Positions 1 through 8,464 of a stretch of DNA of 64,000 bases are shown here, in pieces. The position numbers were made by a program, and so were the translations under genes. The notes under the pieces were generated by a model. It did no database searches, was not told where the DNA came from, and worked only from the letters and a program-made list of their open reading frames with translations. Every line of letters starts with the position of its first letter. The stretch's first letter is position 1. The DNA comes from Pseudomonas mosselii. Its GTDB lineage: Bacteria > Pseudomonadota > Gammaproteobacteria > Pseudomonadales > Pseudomonadaceae. The stretch covers positions 124,001 to 188,000 of the forward strand of contig NZ_VAUO01000008.1 of the NCBI RefSeq assembly GCF_005796105.1, in the 5' to 3' direction.

Positions 1-216
1 GGAATCGAACACCGCACGGGCATTTTCCACCGCACGGTTGGCGTCGGCCAGGTCACAGCTGGCAACCTTGGCCAGGAAGCGTCCGTCCACCGGGCTCAGG
101 CAGTCGAAGGTTGCACCGGATGCGGCATCGGTGTATTCGCCGTTGATGAAGGCACGGCCTTCGATCTTCAGTTGCTGGGCACGCTGTTCCCAGTCCGCAC
201 GCGTCAGGGTGGTCAT
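1..216 (-). CDS. kauB: Aldehyde dehydrogenase, N-terminal part (cut by window edge)
   Basis: Only the first 72 codons are present; the gene runs off the left edge. The visible part (MTTLTRADWEQRAQQLKIEG... then FINGEYTDAASG and CLSPVDG) is the typical N-terminal arm of an NAD(P)-dependent aldehyde dehydrogenase. It closely resembles, from memory, the KauB/PuuC enzymes that oxidise gamma-glutamyl-aminobutyraldehyde, 4-guanidinobutyraldehyde and similar polyamine-derived aldehydes. Catalytic Cys and Glu lie outside the window, so substrate cannot be judged. The ATG at 216 is preceded by a GAGGAG ribosome site. The leader reads AACAACAG just before that site, one base off a Crc/Hfq motif. It is divergent from the cupin gene. 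Confidence 0.72.
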   Translation of the reverse strand, partial: MTTLTRADWEQRAQQLKIEGRAFINGEYTDAASGATFDCLSPVDGRFLAKVASCDLADANRAVENARAVFDS

Positions 217-348
217 CGGAAACTCCTCTGTTGTTAAGGTGCAGCACCGCACTGAGGACTCACGGGCGCTGTCAGGAATTCTGGCCGGGTGATGAACGTA
301 CACCGGCACACGACACCCTAAACCAGGGCGGTGAAACTATCAATATAT

Positions 349-377
349 TTGACACAAAAGGCCTAAAAGCCTACTGA
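349..377 (+). promoter_or_regulatory. Weak sigma-70 promoter candidate for the cupin gene
   Basis: A perfect -35 TTGACA (349-354) is followed after 17 bp by TACTGA (372-377), a poor -10. The spacer contains the repeated AAAAGGCCT / AAAAGCCT element. A weak -10 after a perfect -35 would suit an activated promoter. The predicted transcript begins just before the AACAACAA motif. Confidence 0.35.
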
Positions 378-391
378 TGTGCATTTTATTA

Positions 392-399
392 AACAACAA
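392..399 (+). promoter_or_regulatory. Candidate Hfq/Crc catabolite-repression site
   Basis: AACAACAA fits the AAnAAnAA motif bound by Hfq with Crc in pseudomonads. It sits immediately 5' of the AGGAAA ribosome site for the ATG at 413. Binding there would block translation initiation. The motif match is seen; function is inferred. Confidence 0.55.
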
Positions 400-412
400 C
401 AGGAAATCCACC

Positions 413-772
413 ATGAGCATCGCCAGCATCGTCGACTTCGCCCAGGTTCTGACCGAAGCCGAACGCTACCGTCCTGCGGCCGAAAAAATCCTCAAAGGTG
501 AGCCGGACCAGGCTGTCTACAACCATTACGCCAGCCCCTGCGGACAGTTCGCCGCAGGCGTATGGGAAGGCGAAGTGGGTCAGTGGACGGTGAACTACAC
601 CGAACACGAATACTGCGAAATCGTTCAGGGCGTCTCGGTACTGCGTGACCAGGACGGTCATGCCAAGACCCTGCGCGCCGGTGACCGCTTCGTCATCCCG
701 GCGGGCTTCAAGGGCACCTGGGAGGTGCTGGAGTCGTGCCGCAAGATCTACGTGCTGTTCGAGCAGAAGTAA
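413..772 (+). CDS. Small cupin-domain protein
   Basis: 119 residues forming a single cupin barrel of the DUF861 / ureidoglycine-aminohydrolase-like type. Around residues 65-75 the EYCEIVQG segment gives acidic metal-ligand candidates. The motif LRAGDRFVIPAGFKGTW near residues 90-106 is the second cupin box. Such proteins often sit beside catabolic oxidoreductases, and here the divergent neighbour is a KauB-type aldehyde dehydrogenase, suggesting a role in the same amine pathway; no substrate can be assigned. The ATG at 413 is chosen over an upstream ATG at 377 because AGGAAA (401-406) is correctly spaced and the family begins there. It ends at a shared bidirectional terminator with rpmG. Confidence 0.75.
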   Translation: MSIASIVDFAQVLTEAERYRPAAEKILKGEPDQAVYNHYASPCGQFAAGVWEGEVGQWTVNYTEHEYCEIVQGVSVLRDQDGHAKTLRAGDRFVIPAGFKGTWEVLESCRKIYVLFEQK

Positions 773-831
773 CTATGTAGCTCCCGGCACCTGGGCCTGC
801 ACTTCAGCTGATCCAATCCCTGTTGGCAGGT

Positions 832-870
832 AAAAAAAAACCCGCTTCCGTGAGGAAGCGGGTTTTTTTC
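832..870. terminator. Bidirectional rho-independent terminator
   Basis: CCCGCTTCC / GGAAGCGGG (841-849, 854-862) forms a 9-bp stem flanked by nine A on the left and seven T on the right. It can end both the rightward cupin transcript and the leftward rpmB-rpmG transcript. Confidence 0.9.
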
Positions 871-884
871 AGGTTGCCGACCAA

Positions 885-1040
885 TTACTTGATCTTGGCT
901 TCCTTGTACACCACGTGCTTGCGGACGACCGGATCGTATTTCTTGATCTCGATCTTGTCCGGAGTGGTGCGCTTGTTCTTGTCGGTGGTGTAGAAGTGGC
1001 CGGTACCGGCACTCGAAACCAGACGGATCAATTCACGCAT
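885..1040 (-). CDS. rpmG: 50S ribosomal protein L33
   Basis: 51 residues, exactly the usual bacterial L33 length, beginning MRELIRLVSSAGTGHFYTT and ending VVYKEAKIK. It is part of the large ribosomal subunit near the E site. The zinc-binding CxxC pairs of zinc-type L33 are absent, so this is the zinc-independent form. It lies 11 bp after rpmB in the same transcript, the standard rpmBG pair of gammaproteobacteria, and is followed by a strong terminator. Confidence 0.97.
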   Translation of the reverse strand: MRELIRLVSSAGTGHFYTTDKNKRTTPDKIEIKKYDPVVRKHVVYKEAKIK

Positions 1041-1051
1041 GATGCTCTCCC

Positions 1052-1288
1052 TTAAACCTTGGCGCCAGCTTTGCGGATGTCGACCAGAACGGCATCGATG
1101 CCGCGCTTGTCAATGATACGCATGCCTTTGGCGGAAACGCGCAGACGCACGAAACGATTCTCGGATTCAACCCAGAAACGGTGGTGCTGCAGGTTTGGCA
1201 GGAAACGACGACGGGTTTTGTTGTTTGCGTGGGAAATGTTGTTCCCGGTTACTGGACCCTTACCAGTAACTTGACAGACTCTCGACAT
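1052..1288 (-). CDS. rpmB: 50S ribosomal protein L28
   Basis: 78 residues with the family start MSRVCQVTGKGPVTGNNISHANNKTRRRF (residues 1-29) and a Lys/Arg-rich C-terminus. L28 is a large-subunit protein needed for late assembly. It is first gene of the rpmB-rpmG unit, transcribed leftward from a clear sigma-70 promoter about 150 bp upstream. The cysteine near residue 5 is conserved in many homologues. Confidence 0.97.
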   Translation of the reverse strand: MSRVCQVTGKGPVTGNNISHANNKTRRRFLPNLQHHRFWVESENRFVRLRVSAKGMRIIDKRGIDAVLVDIRKAGAKV

Positions 1289-1650
1289 GCCTCAGCCCTC
1301 TAAAACCACATGCCCAACCCGGCATGGGTTGGCCGCTTAATCTCTCAGTCTATGGCGCCAGGCGCCGTGTTTCCGAGGGTCTTATCGACCGGATCCGCTT
1401 TCGCGACAGGCCGAGCCCCTAGAAAAGAGCGCTGCTTTATACCAGAAAGACTCCGGCACAACAACAGAAGATGTGTCTTCAGGTCGGGCCAGGCGCGTCG
1501 GGGCAGCATAACGACTCGCTTGCCGAGCTGTCGACCGCCCGTCGCCGAATTAATGCGAAAGGGTGTGGTCATTTGCCCTTACCCGCACTAGGGTAGGAAA
1601 TTTCCAGACTGCACCGGCAGAGGGTGCCATTGACCAGCCAAGGAGCCACC
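1289..1650. other. Divergent intergenic region between rpmB and the peptide-binding protein gene
   Basis: 362 bp without a gene. The left half is the rpmB leader of about 140 nt, with two short hairpins: AACCC-N5-GGGTT near 1308-1325 and GGCGCC-type inverted bases near 1349-1366. The right half should hold the promoter of the rightward gene, but no convincing -35/-10 pair was found there. Confidence 0.6.
1436..1464 (-). promoter_or_regulatory. Sigma-70 promoter of rpmB-rpmG
   Basis: On the minus strand TTGTTG (1464-1459), a 17-bp spacer and TATAAA (1441-1436). Both hexamers are good and spacing is ideal. Transcription would start near 1429, giving a long leader for a ribosomal protein operon. 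Confidence 0.75.
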
Positions 1651-3240
1651 ATGCGTGCTGCCGCCTTTTCTTTATTGTTCTCCACGCTCTGCGCTGCGGG
1701 CCTGGCCCAGGCCGCGCCGCTGTCGGTTTGCACCGAAGCCAGCCCTGAAGGCTTCGACGTGGTCCAGTACAATTCGCTGACCACCACCAACGCCTCGGCC
1801 GACGTGCTGATGAACCGTCTGGTGGAGTTCGACGCAGAGCAAGGCAAGGTGGTGCCCAGCCTGGCCGAGCGTTGGAGCGTGTCGCCCGACGGACTGATCT
1901 ATGACTTCCAACTGCGCAAGGACGTGAAGTTCCACACCACGCCTTACTTCAAGCCCAGTCGCGAACTGAACGCCGACGACGTGCTGTTCAGCTTCCAGCG
2001 CATGCTCTACCCCGCGCACGCTTGGCACAAGACGGCACCCGGCGGTTATCCGCATGCCCAGTCGCTGCAACTGGGCAGCCTGATCAAGTCGATCGACGCA
2101 CCCACGCCGTACACCGTGCGCTTTACTTTGACCCACCCAGACGCCACCTTCCTGGCCACCTTGAGCATGGGCTTCGCCTCGATCTATTCCGCCGAGTATG
2201 CCGACAAGCTGCTCAAGGCCGGCACCCCAGAGAAGCTCAACAGCCAGCCGGTGGGCACCGGTCCGTTCGTGTTCCAGCGTTTCCAGAAGGACGCGGTGGT
2301 GCGCTATCGCGCCAACCCGGAGTATTTCGCCGGTAAGCCTTCGGTCGATCCGTTGATTTTCGCCATCACCACCGACGCCAACGTGCGCTTGCAGAAACTC
2401 AAGCGCGGCGAGTGCCAGGTGGCGCTGTCGCCCAAGCCACTGGACGTGGCCGAAGCCGGCAAGGACGGTAACCTCAAGGTGGCGAGCGCGCCCGCGTTCA
2501 TGACCGCGTTCGTTGCCATCAACAGCCAGCACCCGCCGCTGGACAAGCCCGAGGTGCGCCAGGCGATCAATCTGGCCTTCGACAAGCAGGCCTACCTGAA
2601 GGCCGTGTTCGAAGATACCGCGACTGCCGCCAACGGTCCCTACCCACCCAACACCTGGAGTTACGCCAAGGACCTGCCGGGCTACCCGATGGACCAGCAC
2701 AAAGCCAAGGCGCTACTGACCAAGGCCGGTCTGGGAGAAGGCTTCCAGACCACGATCTGGACCCGCCCATCGGGCAGCCTGCTCAACCCCAACCCGGCCC
2801 TGGGGGCGCAGATGCTCCAGGCCGACCTCGCGAAGATCGGCATCAAGGCCGAAATCCGTACCCTGGAATGGGGTGAGCTGATCCGCCGCGCCAAAGCCGG
2901 CGAGCACGACCTGCTGTTCATGGGCTGGGCCGGCGACAACGGCGACCCGGACAACTTCCTCAGCCCGCAGTTTTCCTGCGCGGCGGTGACTTCGGGCACC
3001 AACTTCGCGCGTTTTTGCGACAGTCGCCTGGATCAACTGATCAACGCTGGGCGCACCACCAACGACCAAAGCGTGCGCAGCCGCCTGTACCAGCAGGCGC
3101 AGACGCTGATCCAGCAACAAGCACTGTGGTTGCCTTTGGCGCACCCGACTGCCGCGACGCTGCTGCGCGAGGATGTCCAGGGCTATCACGTGAGCCCGTT
3201 CGGGCGGCTGGATCTGAGCAAGGTGTCGGTGGGCCGTTGA
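1651..3240 (+). CDS. Periplasmic peptide-binding protein of an ABC transporter (SBP family 5)
   Basis: 529 residues. A signal peptide (residues 1-20, ending LAQAA) is followed by the DppA/OppA-type fold: CTEASPEGFDVVQYN at the mature start, the FxLRKDVKFH segment near residue 90, and the C-terminal WLPLAHP segment. The mature protein would bind di- or oligopeptides in the periplasm and deliver them to a DppBCDF-type permease, but no permease gene is adjacent, so it is an orphan receptor. The ATG at 1651 follows AAGGAG (1640-1645); a GTG at 1624 is in frame but poorly placed. REP elements follow the gene. Confidence 0.9.
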   Translation: MRAAAFSLLFSTLCAAGLAQAAPLSVCTEASPEGFDVVQYNSLTTTNASADVLMNRLVEFDAEQGKVVPSLAERWSVSPDGLIYDFQLRKDVKFHTTPYFKPSRELNADDVLFSFQRMLYPAHAWHKTAPGGYPHAQSLQLGSLIKSIDAPTPYTVRFTLTHPDATFLATLSMGFASIYSAEYADKLLKAGTPEKLNSQPVGTGPFVFQRFQKDAVVRYRANPEYFAGKPSVDPLIFAITTDANVRLQKLKRGECQVALSPKPLDVAEAGKDGNLKVASAPAFMTAFVAINSQHPPLDKPEVRQAINLAFDKQAYLKAVFEDTATAANGPYPPNTWSYAKDLPGYPMDQHKAKALLTKAGLGEGFQTTIWTRPSGSLLNPNPALGAQMLQADLAKIGIKAEIRTLEWGELIRRAKAGEHDLLFMGWAGDNGDPDNFLSPQFSCAAVTSGTNFARFCDSRLDQLINAGRTTNDQSVRSRLYQQAQTLIQQQALWLPLAHPTAATLLREDVQGYHVSPFGRLDLSKVSVGR

Positions 3241-3257
3241 GTCGGTAGACCGCAGGA

Positions 3258-3351
3258 CCGGCCTTTTCGCGGGCAAGCCCGCTCCCACAGGTACAGCGCT
3301 TTTCTGAAGGTTGCGCAATACCTGTGGGAGCGGGCTTGCCCGCGAAGGGGG
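3258..3351. repeat. Inverted pair of REP elements (REPIN)
   Basis: Two copies of the putida REP sequence in opposite orientation: 3258-3291 (ends GCTCCCACAGG) and 3321-3350 (begins CCTGTGGGAGCGGGC), separated by about 30 bp. It lies between two convergent genes, the usual REP location. Confidence 0.88.
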
Positions 3352-3370
3352 CGGCACAGGCCATGAAGTT

Positions 3371-4051
3371 CTACCCTGCCAGCCACCCATGCTCGACCAT
3401 CGACAAAGGCTCACCATCACCCACGATGACGTGATCCACCACTCGCACGTCGATCAGCGCCAGCGAGCGCTTGAGCACCTGCGTCAGGTGCACGTCGTCC
3501 TGGCTCGGCTCACAATGGCCTGACGGATGGTTATGGCACAGGATCAGCGCCGCCGCGTTGTGCAGCAAGGCCCGCCGGACCACTTCGCGCGGGTAGATGC
3601 TCGCCCGGTCGATCGTGCCGCGAAACAGGATTTCGAACGCCAACGGCCGGTGCTTGGAATCCAGAAACAGACAGCCGAACACTTCGCTCGCCTCATGGCG
3701 CAACATGGATTTCAGGTAACGCCGCACCGTATGGGGGCTGTCCATGGCCGACTCGCGCTCGATGGACATCGCCAGGTGCCTGCGGCCGATCTCCAGCAGC
3801 GCTTGCACCTGGCTGTAGCGAACCGGACCCAGTCCCAACTCGCCAACGAACGCCTGCCGGTCAGCCTCCAGCACCTGGCGCAAACCGCCGAATTTCAGCA
3901 ACAGCCCGCGAGCCAAGTCCAACACACCACGGCCTTTGATCCCTGAACCAAGAAACACGGCCAGCAGTTCGGCGTCGGTCAGGCTGCCCGCCCCACGCGC
4001 CAGCAACTTTTCCCTCGGCCGCTCTTCGCGCGGCCACTCCCTGATGTTCAT
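3371..4051 (-). CDS. radC: RadC/JAB-domain protein
   Basis: 226 residues. An N-terminal helix-hairpin-helix-like region (residues 1-95) precedes the MPN/JAB domain with the metalloprotease-like motif CHNHPSGHCEPSQDD (about residues 173-187), giving the H-x-H...S...D zinc ligands. The molecular role of RadC is unsettled; early links to DNA repair were later questioned. The ATG at 4051 is chosen because AAGGAG ends five bases upstream; the GTG at 4057 overlaps that site. It is divergent from coaBC. Confidence 0.93.
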   Translation of the reverse strand: MNIREWPREERPREKLLARGAGSLTDAELLAVFLGSGIKGRGVLDLARGLLLKFGGLRQVLEADRQAFVGELGLGPVRYSQVQALLEIGRRHLAMSIERESAMDSPHTVRRYLKSMLRHEASEVFGCLFLDSKHRPLAFEILFRGTIDRASIYPREVVRRALLHNAAALILCHNHPSGHCEPSQDDVHLTQVLKRSLALIDVRVVDHVIVGDGEPLSMVEHGWLAG

Positions 4052-4177
4052 CCCCACTCCTTGCGTGGTACTGCGGCGTATTTGACCGCTGTGTTAATCT
4101 AGTTCGCTTCGAAAATGCGACGATCTGCCGCAGGCCATGGTCGTCGCCGCCCGCTTTCACTGGATAAAGGCAAGCCT

Positions 4178-5389
4178 ATGCAGCGGCTGTATCGCAAGCG
4201 CATCGTTCTCGGCGTCGGAGGTGGCATTGCCGCCTACAAGAGCGCCGAACTGATTCGCCGACTCCTGGAACACGGCGCACAAGTGCGCGTGGTCATGACC
4301 CGTGGTGGCGCCGAGTTCATCACGCCGCTCACGCTGCAGGCGCTGTCCGGCCATCCGGTCCACATGGACCTGCTCGACCCCGCCGCCGAAGCAGCCATGG
4401 GCCATATCGAACTGGCCAAATGGGCCGACCTGGTGCTCATCGCCCCAGCCACTGCCGACCTGATGGCGCGCCTGGCCCAAGGCATGGCCGACGATTTGCT
4501 GACCACCCTGGTACTGGCCACCGACGCCACCGTCGCCGTAGCACCGGCCATGAACCAGGCCATGTGGCGCGACCCGGCAACCCAAGACAACCTCGACCTG
4601 CTCAAGCGTCGTGGCATCCAGGTATTCGGCCCTGCCTCGGGCAGCCAGGCCTGTGGCGACGTGGGCCTGGGCCGCATGCTCGAAGCCACCGACCTTGCCT
4701 GGTGCGCCGCCGAGAGCTTCAAACGCGAAGCGCTGACCGGCAAGCACGTCCTGATCACCGCCGGCCCGACGCAAGAAAACATCGACCCGGTGCGCTACAT
4801 CACCAACCATAGTTCAGGGAAGATGGGCTTCGCCCTGGCCGAAGCGGCCGCCGAAGCCGGGGCTCGGGTAACCCTGGTCACAGGCCCGGTGCACCTGCCA
4901 ACCCCCGACCGGGTCAGCCGTATCGACGTGGTAAGCGCACGGGACATGCTCGCAGCCTGCGAAGCCGCCATGCCCTGCGACCTGTTCATCGCCTCGGCCG
5001 CTGTCGCGGACTACCGCCCGGAAGTCGTCGCCCCACAAAAACTCAAGAAAGATCCCACCACCGGTGACGGCATGCTGCTGCAGATGGTGCGCAATCCCGA
5101 TATCCTTGCGACCATTGCCGGCCGGGCCGATCGCCCGTTCAGCGTAGGTTTCGCCGCCGAAACCGAGCACCTGCTCGACTACGCCACACGCAAGCTCAAG
5201 GACAAGAACCTCGACCTGATCGTCGCCAATGATGTGGCCAACCCCAGCATCGGCTTCAACAGCGAGGAAAATGCCCTCACCGTGATCGACCGTCAGCAAC
5301 ACCAGACTCTCTTCGCGCAGACCAGCAAGGGCAAGATCGCCCGCCAGCTGGTTGCCTTCATCGCCGAACGACTCAATCAGGTTCAATAA
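4178..5389 (+). CDS. coaBC: Bifunctional phosphopantothenoylcysteine decarboxylase / phosphopantothenate-cysteine ligase
   Basis: 403 residues, normal length. The N-terminal CoaC flavoprotein half has LGVGGGIAAYKSAEL (about residues 9-23), GHIELAKWADLVLIAPATAD, PAMNQAMW and the ACGDVGLGR lid with the catalytic Cys. The CoaB half starts near residue 190 with ITAGPTQENIDPVRYITN and SSGKMG, and has AAVADYRP plus KLKK. It performs two successive coenzyme A steps: ligating cysteine to 4'-phosphopantothenate, then decarboxylation. ATG 4178 follows AAAGG. dut begins five bases after the stop, so they are cotranscribed. Confidence 0.97.
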   Translation: MQRLYRKRIVLGVGGGIAAYKSAELIRRLLEHGAQVRVVMTRGGAEFITPLTLQALSGHPVHMDLLDPAAEAAMGHIELAKWADLVLIAPATADLMARLAQGMADDLLTTLVLATDATVAVAPAMNQAMWRDPATQDNLDLLKRRGIQVFGPASGSQACGDVGLGRMLEATDLAWCAAESFKREALTGKHVLITAGPTQENIDPVRYITNHSSGKMGFALAEAAAEAGARVTLVTGPVHLPTPDRVSRIDVVSARDMLAACEAAMPCDLFIASAAVADYRPEVVAPQKLKKDPTTGDGMLLQMVRNPDILATIAGRADRPFSVGFAAETEHLLDYATRKLKDKNLDLIVANDVANPSIGFNSEENALTVIDRQQHQTLFAQTSKGKIARQLVAFIAERLNQVQ

Positions 5390-5394
5390 GTTAC

Positions 5395-5850
5395 ATGCAC
5401 GCTCTTCAAGCCAAGATCCTCGACCCACGCCTGGGCACTGAATTCCCCTTGCCGCAGTACGCCACCCCCGGCTCCGCCGGCCTGGACCTGCGCGCGCTGC
5501 TCAAGCAGGACACCGTCCTCGAGCCCGGCCAGACCTTGCTGATCCCCACCGGTCTGTCCGTCTATATTGGCGATCCAGGCCTGGCGGCGATGATTTTGCC
5601 GCGCTCGGGCCTGGGCCATAAGCACGGCATCGTGCTGGGCAACCTGGTCGGCCTGATCGACTCGGACTACCAGGGCGAACTCATGGTGTCGTGCTGGAAC
5701 CGTGGCGATACCCCGTTCACCATCAGCGTTGGCGAGCGCATCGCGCAGCTGATCCTGGTGCCGGTGGTGCAGGCGCATTTCGACATCGTCGAGCAGTTCG
5801 ACGAAACCCAGCGCGGCGCAGGCGGCTTCGGCCACTCCGGCACCCGCTGA
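5395..5850 (+). CDS. dut: dUTP diphosphatase (dUTPase)
   Basis: 151 residues, the trimeric dUTPase length. The five conserved motifs are visible: PGSAGLDLRA, PRSGLGHKHGIVL, GLIDSDYQGEL, ERIAQLI and the C-terminal GGFGHSGTR arm. It hydrolyses dUTP to dUMP, keeping uracil out of DNA and feeding thymidylate synthesis. The coaBC-dut pair is conserved in many gammaproteobacteria and here both lie in one likely operon with algC and argB. Confidence 0.97.
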   Translation: MHALQAKILDPRLGTEFPLPQYATPGSAGLDLRALLKQDTVLEPGQTLLIPTGLSVYIGDPGLAAMILPRSGLGHKHGIVLGNLVGLIDSDYQGELMVSCWNRGDTPFTISVGERIAQLILVPVVQAHFDIVEQFDETQRGAGGFGHSGTR

Positions 5851-5963
5851 GCCCCCTGCATCGACCGTTGCCGCCATGGACGGCGAACTCTCGGGGCATT
5901 CCACCGTCCAAGCGTTCAGTTTGTGCCTGCCCAGAAGCCTTTGAATACTTGGAGTCCCCAGAG

Positions 5964-7361
5964 ATGAACGACATGGCCCAACTGGTCCCCGCACTGCCCG
6001 ACAGCATCTTCCGCGCCTACGACATCCGTGGCGTGGTGGGCAAGACCCTGCACGCCGAGACCGCCTACTGGATTGGCCGCGCCATCGGCGCGCAAACGCT
6101 CGCCCAAGGCGAGCCACAGATTTCGGTTGGCCGCGATGGCCGGCTGTCCGGCCCGATGCTGGTCGAGCAACTGATCAAGGGGCTGGCCGACGCCGGTTGC
6201 CAGGTCAGCGACGTCGGCCTGGTGCCGACCCCTGCGCTGTACTATGCCGCCAACGTATTGGCCGGCAAGTCGGGGGTAATGCTCACTGGCAGCCATAACC
6301 CGTCGGACTACAACGGCTTCAAGATCGTCATTGCCGGCGACACCCTGGCCAACGAGCAAATCCAGGCACTGCTGACCCGCCTCAAGACCAACGACCTCAC
6401 CCGTGGCGAAGGCCGCGTGGAAAAGGTCGAGATCCTCGATCGCTACTTCAAGCAGATCGTCAGTGACGTGAAGCTGAGCAAACGCCTGAAAGTGGTGGTC
6501 GATTGCGGCAACGGCGCCGCCGGGGTAATCGCCCCACAACTGATAGAAGCCCTCGGCTGCGACGTGATTCCGCTGTTCTGCGAGGTCGACGGTAACTTCC
6601 CCAACCACCACCCTGACCCCGGTAAGCCCGAAAACCTGGCGGACCTGATCGCCCAGGTAAAAGCGACCGGCGCCGACATTGGTCTGGCCTTCGACGGCGA
6701 TGGCGACCGCGTGGGCGTGGTGACCAACACCGGCAGCATCGTCTACCCTGACCGCCTGCTGATGCTGTTCGCCCAGGACGTGCTGTCGCGCAACCCGGGC
6801 GCCGAGATCATCTTCGACGTCAAGTGCACCCGCCGCCTGACCCCGCTGATCGAACAGCACGGTGGTCGTGCCCTAATGTGGAAGACCGGCCACTCGTTGA
6901 TCAAGAAGAAGATGAAGCAGACCGGCTCGCTGCTCGCCGGCGAGATGAGCGGTCACATCTTCATCAAGGAACGCTGGTACGGTTTCGACGACGGTATCTA
7001 CAGCGCCGCACGTCTGCTGGAGATCCTCAGCAAGGCCAGCCAGGACGCCGAAAGCCTGTTCGCCGCGTTCCCGAACGACATTTCCACGCCGGAAATCAAC
7101 ATTGATGTGACCGACGAGGGTAAATTCAGCATCATTGATGCTCTGCAACGCGATGCCGACTGGGGCGAAGCCAACCTGACCACCATCGACGGTGTGCGGG
7201 TCGACTACCCACACGGCTGGGGCCTGGTCCGCGCCTCCAACACCACGCCGGTGCTGGTGCTGCGTTTCGAGGCCGACAGCGCGGCAGAACTCGACCGTAT
7301 CAAGGCTGTATTCCGCACGCAATTGCTCAAGGTCCAACCCGACCTGCAACTGCCGTTCTGA
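5964..7361 (+). CDS. algC: Phosphomannomutase / phosphoglucomutase
   Basis: 465 residues. It has the alpha-D-phosphohexomutase signatures: catalytic phosphoserine loop TGSHNPSDYNG (about residues 107-117), metal loop DGDGDR, sugar-binding GEMSGH and phosphate-binding RASNTTP near the C-terminus. It interconverts mannose-6-P/mannose-1-P and glucose-6-P/glucose-1-P for alginate, LPS and other exopolysaccharides. The ATG at 5964 is preceded by GGAG (5951-5954); a second in-frame ATG at 5973 would also work. The 113-bp gap after dut may carry its own promoter, but none is obvious. Confidence 0.96.
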   Translation: MNDMAQLVPALPDSIFRAYDIRGVVGKTLHAETAYWIGRAIGAQTLAQGEPQISVGRDGRLSGPMLVEQLIKGLADAGCQVSDVGLVPTPALYYAANVLAGKSGVMLTGSHNPSDYNGFKIVIAGDTLANEQIQALLTRLKTNDLTRGEGRVEKVEILDRYFKQIVSDVKLSKRLKVVVDCGNGAAGVIAPQLIEALGCDVIPLFCEVDGNFPNHHPDPGKPENLADLIAQVKATGADIGLAFDGDGDRVGVVTNTGSIVYPDRLLMLFAQDVLSRNPGAEIIFDVKCTRRLTPLIEQHGGRALMWKTGHSLIKKKMKQTGSLLAGEMSGHIFIKERWYGFDDGIYSAARLLEILSKASQDAESLFAAFPNDISTPEINIDVTDEGKFSIIDALQRDADWGEANLTTIDGVRVDYPHGWGLVRASNTTPVLVLRFEADSAAELDRIKAVFRTQLLKVQPDLQLPF

Positions 7362-7391
7362 CGACTATCCGTTCCTTACCTGGAGCCCTGC

Positions 7392-8297
7392 ATGACCCTC
7401 GATCGCGATGCCGCTTCCCATGTAGCCGAGGTTTTGTCCGAAGCACTGCCTTACATCCGCCGTTTCGTCGGCAAGACCCTGGTGATCAAGTACGGCGGCA
7501 ACGCGATGGAGAGCGAAGAGCTCAAGACCGGCTTTGCCCGTGACATCGTGCTGATGAAAGCCGTGGGCATCAACCCGGTGGTCGTGCACGGTGGCGGCCC
7601 GCAGATCGGCGACCTGCTCAAGCGTCTGTCGATCGAAAGCCACTTCATCGACGGCATGCGCGTCACCGACTCGGCGACCATGGACGTGGTGGAGATGGTC
7701 CTGGGCGGCCAGGTAAACAAGGATATCGTCAACCTGATCAACCGCCACGGCGGCAGCGCCATCGGCCTGACCGGCAAGGACGCCGAGTTGATCCGTGCGC
7801 GCAAGCTCACCGTCAGCCGCCAGACCCCTGAGATGACCCAGCCGGAAATCATCGACATCGGCCATGTCGGCGAGGTCGAGAGCGTCAATACCGACTTGCT
7901 GAACATGCTGGTCAAAGGTGACTTCATCCCGGTGATCGCGCCAATCGGCGTGGGCGCCAATGGTGAGTCGTACAACATCAACGCCGACCTGGTCGCAGGC
8001 AAGGTAGCCGAAGCACTGAAAGCCGAGAAGCTGATGCTGCTGACCAACATCGCCGGCCTGATGGACAAGCAGGGCCAAGTGCTGACCGGCCTGACCACCG
8101 AGCAGGTCAATAGCCTGATCGCTGACGGCACCATCTACGGCGGCATGCTGCCGAAGATCAAATGCGCACTGGAGGCAGTCCAGGGCGGCGTGAACAGCTC
8201 GCACATCATCGACGGTCGCGTACCGAACGCCGTGCTGCTGGAGATCTTCACCGACAGCGGCGTGGGCACCTTGATCACCAACCGTAAGCGTCACTGA
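7392..8297 (+). CDS. argB: Acetylglutamate kinase
   Basis: 301 residues of the amino acid kinase family. Key motifs are KYGGNAM (residues about 35-41), VVHGGGPQIG, the RVTD loop, and the C-terminal GGMLPKIKCALEAV and DGRVPNAVLLEIF segments. It phosphorylates N-acetylglutamate, the second and feedback-controlled step of arginine synthesis; the N-terminal helix (residues 1-20) is of the kind found in arginine-sensitive hexameric enzymes. GGAG lies 10 bases before the ATG. It is 30 bp downstream of algC and ends at a terminator shared with pyrE. Confidence 0.97.
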   Translation: MTLDRDAASHVAEVLSEALPYIRRFVGKTLVIKYGGNAMESEELKTGFARDIVLMKAVGINPVVVHGGGPQIGDLLKRLSIESHFIDGMRVTDSATMDVVEMVLGGQVNKDIVNLINRHGGSAIGLTGKDAELIRARKLTVSRQTPEMTQPEIIDIGHVGEVESVNTDLLNMLVKGDFIPVIAPIGVGANGESYNINADLVAGKVAEALKAEKLMLLTNIAGLMDKQGQVLTGLTTEQVNSLIADGTIYGGMLPKIKCALEAVQGGVNSSHIIDGRVPNAVLLEIFTDSGVGTLITNRKRH

Positions 8298-8419
8298 TCG
8301 TGCGTCCACGGGTACGGCGTCTGCCTTGAACGCAGCACGTACCCTGTGCGGCTGAAAGATCGTGACGGGCCAGGGTGATGCGTTAGAAGACCCTTACACC
8401 GAGTAAGACAGCAGCAATG

Positions 8420-8448
8420 AAAAAGGCGACCTTGAAGGTCGCCTTTTT
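8420..8448. terminator. Bidirectional terminator between argB and pyrE
   Basis: AAAAAGGCGACCTT / AAGGTCGCCTTTTT is a near-continuous hairpin with A-run on one side and T-run on the other, serving both convergent genes. Confidence 0.92.
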
Positions 8449-8464
8449 CATTGCACAAGCGCCA

